This document shows, in pieces, positions 22,670-33,745 of a stretch of DNA of 64,000 bases; positions within the stretch are counted from its first letter, which is position 1; every line of letters begins with the position of its first letter. A program made the translations under genes and the position numbers. Source of the stretch: Knoxdaviesia capensis (Eukaryota > Ascomycota > Sordariomycetes > Microascales > Gondwanamycetaceae); contig LNGK01000007.1 in NCBI GenBank assembly GCA_001510575.1, positions 2,511,593 to 2,575,592 of the forward strand, written 5' to 3'. Below the pieces are notes generated by a model. The model saw only the letters and a program-made list of their open reading frames with translations, had not been told where the DNA came from and searched no databases.

Positions 22670-23690
22670 AGCTATAGTCTTCCACGAATGTGAAGTGCGC
22701 GAGAGGAGGGCATTCCAAGTTTGTCAATGCTCGATACAGGAGAACTTGTGCTGTCGGGAGTTCTCGATATCGGTACTAGAACACGGACCTGGGCCGTGTG
22801 AGATATAACGCCACGACAAGATCCCATCTCTCCAGTCTCATATTCCTCTTACCTTCCACTCTGTGACTTTGTCGGCGAACATCGCCAAGCCGAGGATCAC
22901 AGACACAGGCATCTCGTCAATCCACCCCCCCTGTTGCTTCTGCCCATTATGTGCTTCGAAATCGAAGACGCGACCCTGGACTGGACCCCCTTGGCGCCCA
23001 ACTCGCCCGACCTTGTCCATATCAGCTACCTATGAACTGTACAGTATACATCGTCGGGTCGAGTGCCGACTGGTACGTAAGTTCTCTCTTGGATCATGCA
23101 TTCCGGGTTACCAGGGAAGCCCAGTGGCAGGCCTGAGAGGGGTTGAAGATGTCGTGCGTTGCATGCAGTGACGACGATGACTTTATCGCCGAGGGCTCGC
23201 CGCTGCGGCCGTTTTTGCTGAGGGAGGCAGGAAGTTTGGGAGAAGTTTCACCATCGCTGGTGACGATGTGTATTTATGTAGCTGACCTGTGCGGACGCGA
23301 CAGAGGCCACCGACGTCCCTGTCCACGACATCAAGGTTTGCATCTGGCACACAGTTTGAGTCTTAGTGGAACCAACGGAGTGCTAACACAGACTCGGTTT
23401 CAATTTGTAGTGTCCTACAGGCCGCTCCCCGGGCAGAAAATAAGAAGCTTGAGCAGATGGGCACCTTTAGCCGTGGCGTACTACGTCGAGGTGGGCACTG
23501 AAGGTAGATAACCTGTTCTTTCTAATTTCCGAAGCGGCGCTTGACCTGCCCCTGTTTCCTGTTATTGTCTATCAAATAGGTTGAACGCTAAGTCTCGACT
23601 CTCCTAGGTCTAGGATACGTGCTCTATGTGTTCCCTGCCGTCCTTGGGAGCACATCTCTGTGGGCTTCGCAAGGAGGATCGCAATCATAA
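22670..23690 (+). pseudogene. Decayed LaeA-like SAM-dependent methyltransferase
   Basis: Fragments of a class I methyltransferase of the LaeA/UMTA type appear in the correct order but in different frames. They are the SAM-binding motif VLDIGT (22760-22777) followed by TWAV; DFVGEHRQAE; FEIEDATLDWTPLAPNSPDL with LVHISYL (22955-23032); GSSADW (about 23057-23074) and HAFRVTR; SCVACSDDD with EGSPL; AEGGRKFGRSFTIAGDD (about 23216-23270); KKLEQMGTFSRG (about 23442-23480); and GLGYVLYVF (about 23608-23634) after an apparent old intron. At least three frame changes lie in conserved exonic blocks. One is at the T5 run near 23211, and no introns can remove it. An in-frame TGA follows TWAV. The glycine-rich loop also reads GTRTRTW where GTGTG is expected. 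The gene is therefore judged dead. Such enzymes regulate or act in secondary metabolism in this fungal group. Confidence 0.72.
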
Positions 23691-25868
23691 CAGGCAATAC
23701 CTAGTTATTATGAAATGTGAGCTGTGAACCTGGCCGTAAGCCGTTCATGGCTTGGTAACAGACTCACAGTAACAGACTCATTGTCTCCAGTGCTTGCCCA
23801 TGGACGACGATTCCTGAAACGGACTAGGGTTGAAGCATTATGTGGGCTGGGAGCCCGCATATGCATGTCATGCCCGCCACGAACTCTCTCTTATAACTGC
23901 CGTTTTGGCTATGATCTTTCTCGAACGTGAAGGACTCCTTTCCTTCATTCTCTCCTGGTAGCATTGACGTGTCTTTCCCCCCTCGATGCTTTCACCACAA
24001 GGCATGACCTGGGTTTCACTCGAGTCTACTGCTCGAGCGTTCTCACAGCTTTCAAAAGGTGAGGCCCACATGACGGTTTAAGCCAGGGTCTAACCCGAAA
24101 GGACGACACGAATGCATGAGGAACCGGTTGATAACCCTGCGCAGACACTTTCCGTCCTGCACAGAACTCTTCTATCTGGGCTACTCTGGCTGATATGTGA
24201 GTTCTTCTGTTCTGCTCTTCAGCCACCCGTTGCATTTGCGCCACCCGATCACCGATCATCCTAAAAATATATGGACGTGCTGATCCTAAGGGCCGCGCGA
24301 GATCCTCAGCCATGATCCGTCCCATTTCATGCCAAGTCGCAAGCAAGCAGTTCTATTGCTGGGTATATACCGCCTTCTCCTTTGACGGCCAAGCCACGCG
24401 AATCGTGAAGTGACTTTGCGCTGCCCACGCATTGTCTTGGCCTAAGGCCGACTCGGCTTCTCTGCCATGTTGAGGCTGTGATGGGTGCCATCACTTACAC
24501 TCGTATCCTTCAGCCGCCGAACAACACACTCTATGCCGCTGATATGTGCTGTCCTTTCTGCCTCTGATATGTAGCGGCAGGACGATATATGCGGGATCGA
24601 GAGTCCACAATCATGGCGTTATTTCCCGGGGTTTCCTTTGGTTGGGCCTCGGCTATATTTGAGTCACTTTTACAAAAAAGTCTGTGGCTGCTCCTTAGGC
24701 ACTGTCTCTCTTGGCGATCCAGTCGTAACGAATTTATCCATCATGCTCGGGCTTCTCCTGTCCCAGCCCATGATTCTTGAAAAAACGATGGCGATCAAAG
24801 TTTCCAGCCACACACTCTGTGGCTGAAAGCCAATGGAAGCGAACGAACGAACGAACGCACGCGGAGGCCGCGGCCCGTGAGGGGCTGCGGTTTGCTCTCG
24901 GTACGGATGAGACTGGGTTGACTTCAGCTGGAACAATCCGCGTCAGTTCAACGTCTGGTTTCCCTTCTCGTTCGTCTGCGGGTTCGGCCCTCTTGATTTC
25001 ACTTGGAAACGACGCCTGAAGGGCCACTTCTCTGCATTGACTGGATCTCGCCGCCGTGGTGTGAACTTGAATCTCCCCGAATGGGCCGGTGACAACGGAG
25101 AGGTTTACTGGGACGGAATTTCACAAATCATGTTTAGACCTACGTATACCTGGCTAACGGCGCTCACAGCGTAGTGGTCACACCGTGGTGATAGGGATGA
25201 CGATGATGATGAAATCACAGCGTGGCTATTGATCGCTGCTTGTGCTCTTTTTACTATTTCTATCGGTGGGTTGAGGGAGCGCATGGTGTCCGTCAACTAC
25301 AGCAGTGCCGTGCTTTCCCATCCACCGATCTCGCCACCTGGTGTCCAGCTGAACGACTATCCTCCATGTGCCTTTTTAAGAGATGTGCCCGGTGTCTGAC
25401 ATTCATTTTAAAAAAAGTGATACACCGGCTAGTTACAACCACTTGACACACTCTGAAGGTGTTAGTTGACCCCCAAGGCGAGACACGAACACTGAGACGG
25501 ACGGTCCCGACCAAACACGAAAAACACACGAGGGTGTCCATCGCTCGTATCTCACCTGGCGGCGTTCACTCACGGCGGGTAAGATGGAGGCCGTTTCAGG
25601 AAACGGATTGGACGACGACAGAGGGAGTCCTGGACGGGCCTCGGCTCGGCGAAAAGCGGGGAGAGGGAGTGTGTGTGTTGCCGGCCGCATTCCTCGCTTG
25701 GCCCGACGTGTGTCTCTTGCGGCAATACCCGGGGCGAAAATCACCCACCCCCTTGTTTTTCTTTATCCCTATGTATGTCCCTGACGGATTGGCTGAAGAT
25801 TGGTCTCTTATTTATCTGATTCCCACGGCAGGGGCAAGCACTCGTAACTCGGCAAAGGGCAGCATGCC
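23691..25868. other. Gene-poor intergenic region
   Basis: There are only short open frames. One minus-strand stretch at about 24026-24330 has protein-like composition but matches no family I know and has no clear start, so I do not call it. A GAAC tetranucleotide repeat lies at 24839-24858. The right end is the 3' flank of the CSL4 gene. Confidence 0.4.
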
Positions 25869-26665
25869 TCAGTACGGCTTGGCGACCTTGCGGGGCTCGT
25901 TGATGCCGGTCTGCGGGTCGTTGAATTCCTTCCAGCTGGACGGCACCATGTCGTTGCCAGCCTCGCTGACGGCCATGATCACGCCGAACTCGTTGGCAGA
26001 TGTGGACAGGTAGTAGTTGGCTTGGTCGCCGAGGGAGATCTGCACTCAAATTCAACGTGTTAGTCGGGCGCGTTTGTCTTGGGAGGAGTTCAGCCGATCT
26101 GTGCCCAAGAGCCACGATCAAGCAACGCAGGGGGTAATAAAACAAAAAGAAAAGGAGGGGGACCACGTACCACCTGCGCCCGCACCACATCGCCCGGCTT
26201 GAACGACTCGTAGATCTTGACCTTGTCCTTCTCGGTCGCCCGCACATCCTGCGAGCGGATCACGCCCTGCCACTCGGTCTGCAGCACGGTGCCCTGCACC
26301 TGCTGGATCGACACGATGGCCTGGCGGGGCATCAGCCGCACCACGCGGCACAGCACCGTGTTGCCGACCTCCGGGAGCAGCTCGCGGCGCTTGTCCGGGC
26401 GCTCCACGGACACGGTGGCGAGCGTGGCCGGGTCGATGGCCGCGGCGGCTGCGCCGGCCGCGGCGGAGGTGGCGATGCGGGTGGCGCGCTTGGCGGGGCC
26501 CGGGGCGCGCGCGGCCGGGGTGATGCTGACGCGGCCGAGCAGCGACGAGACGACCTGGCCTTCGTGCACGTGGGTGCCGATGCCCGGGCGGAACTTGGTC
26601 GACGGGCCGAGGATCGTGCCCGGGAGGGCGATCTGCGGCACGCTGGGGTCGATTGCGGCGGCCAT
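25869..26665 (-). CDS. csl4: Exosome complex component CSL4
   Basis: RNA-binding cap subunit of the RNA exosome, needed for 3'-5' RNA processing and decay in nucleus and cytoplasm. Two exons, 26171-26665 and 25869-26039, give 221 residues; both are whole numbers of codons. The N-terminal domain begins MAAAIDPSVPQIALPGTIL and includes PGIGTHVHEGQVVSSL. An Ala-rich linker follows, then an S1-like domain with PEVGNTVLCRVVRLMPRQA, RSQDVRATEKDKVKIYESF, and KPGDVVRAQV joined across the intron to ISLGDQANYYLST. The C-terminus (NEFGVIMA, then a Trp-Lys-containing end) matches the fungal Csl4 pattern. It is divergent from ERG2, with 664 bp between start codons. Confidence 0.95.
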
Positions 26666-27329
26666 TTCTGAGGTTGGTTGCTGAGGGGCTCGCGAAAAAG
26701 AAAAGAAGAAAAGAAGCACGGGGATTAGTTGGAAGGAGTTGGACTCGGGTACGTTCAAGAAGGTCAACTGAGCTTCTGCGGTTTTCTGTGTGTTTGTTGG
26801 GTTTGTGGAGTTGATGTTTGAACAGCCTTCACGATGGAAGCTTTAAATTTTGGGCGGTGTAAAGTGGCACAATCCCTCACCGCCCAAATTTCTGTGCGAC
26901 TCGATGACGGCAGCTGGCACCGAAGAGTTCGACTGAGACGAGAATTTCCGCGTTGATCTTACAAAAGCTGCGATGTTGAGGTTTAATGTTTATTCTCTAC
27001 TCAATTGGCACACATTCAAGCCCATCGATCCCAGTTTCGGTGATATGTGGCCGTTTTGACTCTCGAATGACCTATTCTGGCAGAATTATAGCGCTGACCG
27101 GCCAACCGACCAAATCTGGGCAGAATGCGACAGGCACGACGAATTTCGTTGGGGGGAGATTTGCTCAGGGCTCCTTTCCCCCTTTCTTGACGAACGTTTC
27201 CAGCCTTTCTCTTCACATCCTCACTTTCGGGCCTTGACGTCGAACTCTCATATATCCTTTCTCCTCCTCGACCAGTCCACCCATCCCGACCGAACCGATA
27301 TCATTCCCCCCCTTCCCCAGACAGACACC
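26666..27329. other. Divergent promoter between csl4 and erg2
   Basis: This 664-bp stretch contains both promoters. A pyrimidine-rich stretch (27236-27325) precedes the ERG2 start. A TTGGGCGGTG at about 26851 and its reverse complement-like CACCGCCCAAAT at 26879 form an imperfect inverted pair near the CSL4 side, a possible protein-binding site. No coding sequence is seen. Confidence 0.45.
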
Positions 27330-28132
27330 ATGGGCAAGAAGTCAAAGTCCAGCAGCAACAGCAGCAGCTCTGGCTGCTGCATGGGCCTCGGAAGGCTGCT
27401 GACGATAGTCGCGGTGCTCATCGGAATCCTGGCGCCGATCATCTACGTGCTGGACCAGAACCTGGAGAAGTTCTACGTGTTCGACCATAAGGAGCTGCAC
27501 GCGCTGGCGCAGGAGGCGATTGCGAAGCACGGCGCCGACACGCGCGCCATCGTCGACCACATTGTCGGCGAGCTGTCGGCGCAGGACAAGGTCACGCCGT
27601 ATGTCAACAAGCGCGAGGACTGGTTCTTTAACAATGCCGGCGGTGCGATGGGCGGCATGTTTATCATCCATGCCAGTGAGTAGCGCAGACACCCCCCCCA
27701 TTGATACCCTGTGGGGTTTGTTTCCTTCAGTGCTAATTTTTCATCTTTTTGCGTGTCCCCCGTGCAGGCGTTACCGAGTACCTGATCATCTTCGGCACCG
27801 CGATCGGCACCGAGGGCCACACGGGGCGCCACACGGCGGACGACTACTTCAACATCCTGTCGGGCACGCAGCTGGCGTACTCGCTGGGCTCGTTCGACGC
27901 GGAGGTGTACCCGGCCGGCAGCGTGCACCACCTGCGGCGCGGCACGGTCAAGCAGTACAAGATGCCCGACGGCTGCTTTGCGCTGGAGTACGCGCGCGGC
28001 TGGATCCCGCCGATGCTGTTCTTCGGGTTCGCCGACGGCCTGTTCAGCACCGTGGATTTCCCGACGCTGTGGAGCATGTCGTACCTCACGGCGCGGGAGA
28101 TGGGGGCGAACTTGCTGAAGGGCAAGTTCTAG
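27330..28132 (+). CDS. erg2: C-8 sterol isomerase (ERG2/sigma-1 receptor family)
   Basis: Endoplasmic reticulum enzyme that moves the sterol double bond from C8 to C7 (fecosterol to episterol) in ergosterol synthesis. It is the target class of morpholine fungicides. Two exons, 27330-27675 and 27768-28132, give 236 residues. A Ser-rich cytoplasmic or lumenal leader is followed by one membrane helix (LLTIVAVLIGILAPIIYVL). Family blocks are EDWFFNNAGGAMGGMFIIHA, EYLIIFGTAIGTEGHTGRHT with ADDYFNILSG, and ALEYARGWIPPMLFFGFAD. The C-terminus SYLTAREMGANLLKGKF is typical of fungal Erg2. Length and intron position are ordinary, and identity is secure. Confidence 0.96.
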
Positions 28133-31100
28133 AGGGACGTGGTCTGTGGGAACTCTTTTCTTTTGGTTATATATGTGTACCTATATTGTGTATAATACTT
28201 TTCTTCTTGTGTCTGCGGTTCAGGTCTGTCCGACTTGGAGAATGTGGCGCCCGGCACCGTTGGATTCCAGTCGACGAACTGGGGCTTCCTGTGCTGGGGG
28301 CGGGCTCTGCGGGTCTCGGCTTCATGGCCCTTATCGGCCTGTATTATTAAGGCTTACTCTTTTTTGGTTCTATCTTGATTTCCTTCACCTCTGTTTTATT
28401 TCCTGTGCGAGTGGAGGTGTGCTTGGAACACGGCAGTCCAGTGAGAGAGAGCTGATACCGGCCTGTTTCTGGTGCTTGATCTTTTGGGTATGCCGATTTG
28501 GGCAACGATATATTGCCATGTCCAGGACTGCGGGATATACACCGGAGGTACCCAACGTTTCCGGGGGGGAATTCTGGATTCTTGATAAACAATCGTCCCA
28601 GAACTGCTGTTACCGGACGAGATGGTGCGGACAACAGCGGACTGATAAAGAAACGTGTATCTCTCTCGGACGACAAAGCCTACGCGTACCTCCCTCCTGT
28701 CTCTGATAAGTAAGACGGAGGAGCTGGGTTCGCCATTCCCGGCATACGGCCGGATGCAGACGCGGGATCTTCTTCTTTTTGGAGGGGGGCCTTGAAGTCC
28801 TTTGGGGCCAGCCACCGCAACGTTGGCGTGGAGGGAAAGTGAAGATGTACAGGTTCCCCACACGTGATATGCGACAAAAGATCCCAGTGTGGTGTTCTGG
28901 CCGTACGCAGGATGGAAGGCCGGTGGTTAGTGCGGATTGGCGGCGATGGTAGTGCGAGGTTTATCTTATCGACAAACATAGGAACACGTTAGACTGCGTC
29001 AAGATCTGGAGGAAAAGGGGTCCGGTCCTGGGTTTCTGGAACCAACAAGTAAGGTTCCCCCCACCCACAGACGATTCCGGAAATAGCGGCATTCGGAGCA
29101 TTCTACACTTTTGGTGATGGTGATTTGCGTGGATGTTCATTGAGGAACTTCTGTCTTCGCGTGCGTGTGTGTGTGTTGGGGCCAATGACGAACGGCGATG
29201 ATGTGATATGGACTCTTCACACATACGAGAACCGCACAGACATGGGGGGCGCCGAACCCACCCAGTCCTGCTGGAATGGACGAAGTGGATCTCGTGGATG
29301 CCTGACAATTCCTTCTGGAATAATTCTTGAGGCGAGAAACGGCAACGGGACCTTTTGCGGTCGGAGATGTGATGTGGTGGTGTGAAACCAGAGTCACTGA
29401 GGGGAAAAGGGCCGCGACGATCACGATACGGTCGCGAGACCACGCACACAGTCCTGGGGAGATAAAAGGAGCGAAATAACTGCGAGATTTAAATCATCGT
29501 TCTCACTGGTATCTGGAGTTGCCGGTATATCCTGTACACACGGGACACATGCTTTCATCCGTGAGACGCCCATCTTCGTCGGCGCCGGCGGGGTTAGCTG
29601 AAGGTTTTTTAGCACGCACACTACGATGCCGGCTAGCAAGATCCTTTCCGTCGGCCTTGGCGATATGTTGCTTGCCAAGCTTAGCCCGCGGCGGGAGGGT
29701 CCTGGGAGGGGGCTATTTCCAACAGCCGGCGCGCGCAGAACGATCTGAATAGTGGGCTGCGATCAGCGCGTAGCGGTGTCGTGTGAGAGGCCTGCAAGTC
29801 GCTGCGACGGGCTCTGGATGTGTCTGTCGGGCCGGAGATTTTCGAAAGGGCCAAGGCCTGTCAAGTGCAAGTGCGAAAAAGCCCCGGGGGGTTGGCGGCC
29901 TTGGCTGGGCCTTTGACGTGGTTGTTGAAGAATTGAAGCTATTCCAGGAACTTAAGCCGACAACACACCACCAACCCTTGCGGATGTGAGGATTCTGCTC
30001 AATATCTTTTTGGTGATTGGCTTTTCCGGAGGCGAATATCCTCCTCTGCGATGGCAAAAACATATTTATCATTGGTGAGAGTGATTGCATCAATGCTGAT
30101 TTGCCAATCTCCGAAAGGCGAGGGCCCTGTCGGCCGGACCTTCGCCTCCCTCACCTGCATCTCAAGACGAATAATACAATCTATCATTCATTTAATTAAC
30201 CGGAGTAAATACGATGGAGACCGACCTTAACTGTGTCAAGGGCAGTTGGCTAGCTTCGATGGTTAATTCTTATCTCGACGATGCCTGGCCGCTAGAATCG
30301 GCATCTGAAATCGCTGAAGCCGGAGTCCACCCACCCACATAAGCACGGGCATTTGCCATTCAGAAGTAACAACTTACGAGGTGTATCCTGATAGGGAAAA
30401 ATCACCAGTCGTGCAACAGCACTGCACAGAAGTTCCCATTGACATGCCAGCCAAGCCCTCCCCCCATGCAGAAGGACTTTTTATTTTATTTTTATTTTTT
30501 TGGACACACCCAAAGCGAGCAGCAACGGCCGGCAATGGCCCGGAAATACCCAGCCGAAGACCTCCATCTGCTTCGCCGTGGAAGAGTGCAGTACATCCCA
30601 GTCTGCGAAGGAACTTTGTTATTCTAGCTTTTGGCTGCAGCCGAATGGAAGGCCGAGTAGAAGCATTCCTTGATTGAGACTTGATGCGCAAGACAAGGGG
30701 GCATGGATAACTCAAATCATTATGAAGAGGGATGTGCATTCCAGCAGGAAGTGGTTTTTTCCTTCTCTTCTTGCAGGCCCGCTCTGTGGACATTCAAGTC
30801 TGGTGCGGACATGCACCGAGCGGAATCACCGTCCCACCGCCGAACCCTGGGCCTGTTACATCACCCAGTTCTTTCGTATCAGCAAAGAAAGGGCCACTCG
30901 CTGTTCCGCTCTGGGAAGATGCTGTATCTGGCGCTAGAAGAGGAGAGAAGCACCAAAAAAGCCCGCTGCTAGAGCGAACGCAATGTTACCGTGATGGCCG
31001 GAACGAACTTAGCCAGCGAAGATGTCGTGCTAGTGTGGGGGCAGAAGCGCCGAGTCGAGCATGGAACGAGTATTCGCTGCGAGATGGCCGGTGCACAACT

Positions 31101-31863
31101 TGGAGGGGCTAGAGTGACTACCCGAGTGACTACTCAAGTGACTACTCGTTGCGGTGATACAGATGCGTTGCTGTGTTATCTGTGTCGGTGTCGCGTGCTT
31201 TCTGGAAACACCGCGTTCCTCCTCTCCCTCTGTTGTTGGGAGCACCTGATGGATCGACAGTCAGAGTCATGTTCTGGACGTGGGATCACACATGGAAGGG
31301 ATTGCCGAAGACGACTGCAGCACTTACATGGGACTGATGTACCTCCTCAAGTACCGACACCAGGGCTGTAGAGAACCAGTGGCCTGCTTGCTCGTCCGTG
31401 TTGGCTCTTATCGGCGGCACCTTTGCAAAGTACCCCACGCCATCCGGAGTTGCCCCGATCGCAAAACCACTTACATATCGAACACAGCGAGAAGGCCTCG
31501 ATGGCACCTTCTGCCGGGTGCTGCTGCTTTGATTCTCACCATGGCGAAAACGCCCACGTAGGGACTGGACGGTTCCTGCAATATCGATGGCTACTGCAAA
31601 TATATACTGAGCCCCCCGCCGAGTTCACCGTCTTCTTCCCTCCCGCCTCTCTCTTCTTTTTGTCGTCCTCTTCATCCTTACCTCAAACCCGGTCTCTCTT
31701 CTCCGCTCTTCAGAGGACACAACGACAGCCAGCTATTAGCTGAGTGGTATTGCATGTTAGACGTTGGATATCTGGTACAGAGCATCTCTTTGCATCTCCA
31801 TTCTTCAACTTCACTTCCATATCCCACCCAACAGTCCACATCCCCTACAACAGGCAGCTCACA
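28133..31863. other. Gene-poor intergenic region
   Basis: This runs from the ERG2 3' flank to the POT transporter promoter. Only short unsupported open frames occur on either strand. A 12-bp tandem repeat (three units) lies at 31112-31147. The last 250 bp are pyrimidine-rich and typical of a fungal promoter and leader. I see no supportable gene in 3.7 kb. Confidence 0.4.
31112..31147. repeat. 12-bp tandem repeat, three copies
   Basis: Three consecutive units of the type GAGTGACTACYC, with one or two mismatches between copies. There is no coding context. Confidence 0.8.
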
Positions 31864-33745
31864 ATGAACAACGCTGTGACTGTTGCCAACAGCACGCCGG
31901 ACGACGGGTCGATGGGCGAGAAGGGGTCGATGGGCGTCTCCCCGACCTACAAGGACGGAGATGTCCACGACACCACCCTCACCTACCCCGATGCCCCGAC
32001 CGAGGAGGAAATGCGGACGCTGCGCCGCGTTGCCGCCCCTGTTCCGCTGCGTCTGTTCACCATCGCCTTTATCGAGCTGTGTGAGCGCTTCTCCTACTAC
32101 GGATCCACCGTCCTGTTCACCAACTTCATCCAGCAGCCGCTGCCTCTCGGATCCACCACCGGAGCCGGCCACGATGGACAGTCCGGTGCCCTGGGCCGCG
32201 GACAGCGTGCTTCCACCGGCATCACCACCTTCAACCAGTTCTGGCAGTACACCATGCCGCTGCTGGGTTCGTGGGTGGCTGATTCCTACTGGGGACGTTA
32301 CCGGACCATTGCCGGTGCCCTCGGTATTGACCTTATCGGCCACGCCATTCTGGTATGTGAACGCACCCAAAGAGTACCTCCACTGCCCACAAGATATCCA
32401 ACCAGCACCTAACGTCTCATGTCTCCTCCCACAGATCATCTCGGCTATCCCTCCGGTTATTGTCAACGCCAACGGTTCGCTCGCGGCGTTGGTGATGGCC
32501 ATCATCGTCATCGGATTCGGAACCGGTGGTTTCAAGCCCAACATTGCGCCGCTGATCATCGAGCAGCTTGATATCGACCATGCCGTGGTCAAGACTCTGC
32601 CCACCGGCGAGCGGGTGATTGTCGATCCTGCCATCACCATCAACCGCGTGTACAACTGGTTCTACCTCTTCATCAACATCGGTGCACTGATTGGCCAGAT
32701 CAGCATGGTGTTCGCCGAGAAGTACGTGGGATACTGGCTGGCATACCTGCTGCCCACCGTCATGCTGGGTCTGTGCCCTCTGGTGCTCTTCTGGGGCCGC
32801 AAGCGCTACACCCGCCGTCCCCCCACCGGATCGGTGCTGTCTCGCGCGATGAAGACGTGGTTGTTCGCTCAGAAGGGCCGTTGGTCGATCAACCCGTTCC
32901 GCACGTGGAAGAACATGCACGACGGCACTTTCTGGTCCAGCGTCAAGCCATCCAGCTTTGCCCCTGGCACCAAGCCGGCGTGGATGACGTTCGACGACGC
33001 CTGGGTGGAGGAGCTGCGCCGTGGATTTGCCGCCTGCGCTGTGTTCTGCTACTACCCCATCTACTGGTTGACCTACAACCAGCTGAACAACAACCTGGTG
33101 TCGCAGGCTGCCACGCTGGAGCTGCACGGCCTGCCCAACGAGATTGTGTCTAACCTCGACCCGCTGGCGCTGATCATCCTGATTCCCATCTGCGACTTCA
33201 TATTCTACCCGATGCTCCGCAAGTTCGGCATCAACTTCTCGCCCATCAAGAAGATTGCCACGGGCTTCGCGCTCGGCACGGCGGCCATGATCTGGGCGGC
33301 AGTGCTGCAGCACTACATCTACCAGAAGTCGCCGTGCGGCAAGTACCCGTCGGAATGCGACACGCCGCCGCCGATCTCGGTGTGGGCGCAGTCGGGCGCG
33401 TACATTCTGATTGCGCTGTCGGAGATCTTCGCGTCGATCACGTCGCTGGAGTACGCCTTCAGCAAGGCGCCGAAGAACATGCGGTCGATGGTCGGCGCGG
33501 TGTCGCTGTTTGCGAGCGCCTTCTCGGCGGCGCTGGGCCAGGCGTGGGTGTCGCTGTCGGAGGACCCGCTGCTGGTGTGGAACTACGCGTCGGTGGGCAT
33601 CTTATCGGGCGTGGCGGGCATTCTGTTCTGGTTCCAGTTCCGCGATCTGGACGCCGAGGAGGACAAGCTGAACAACCTGGTCGAGGGCCGCATGGGGGAC
33701 AGCAGTTCGGAGGCTGTGGTGGACAAGTCGGTGCAGGAGAAGTAA
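31864..33745 (+). CDS. POT/PTR2-family proton-coupled peptide transporter
   Basis: Plasma-membrane importer of di- and tripeptides driven by protons. Two exons, 31864-32352 and 32435-33745, give 599 residues, normal for fungal PTR2 proteins. The early signature IELCERFSYYG carries the conserved ExxER-type motif of helix 1. The second PTR signature region follows as GFGTGGFKPNIAPLI and NWFYLFINIGALIG. Later segments include YYPIYWLTYNQLNNNLVSQA and EIFASITSLEYAF, which contain the conserved helix 7 and helix 10 residues. A long loop follows helix 6, as in other fungal members. The tail is hydrophilic (VDKSVQEK). The extended intergenic regions on both sides suggest its own regulated promoter; nitrogen control would be usual for the family (inference), and NmrA lies next on the right. 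Confidence 0.95.

Noticed and set aside
23143..23511. 122-codon plus-strand frame read as a normal gene
   Set aside because: It joins pieces of the decayed methyltransferase with out-of-frame DNA. The conserved blocks change frame within it.
24026..24346. Minus-strand frame with protein-like composition
   Set aside because: It opens on TTG, has no recognised family, and there are no supporting flanking exons. It could be a relic but cannot be supported.
28133..28350. Hydrophobic C-terminus-like stretch after ERG2 (…GLGFMALIGLYY)
   Set aside because: It is in a different frame from ERG2, lacks an upstream start or plausible exon, and ERG2 already ends with its usual C-terminus.
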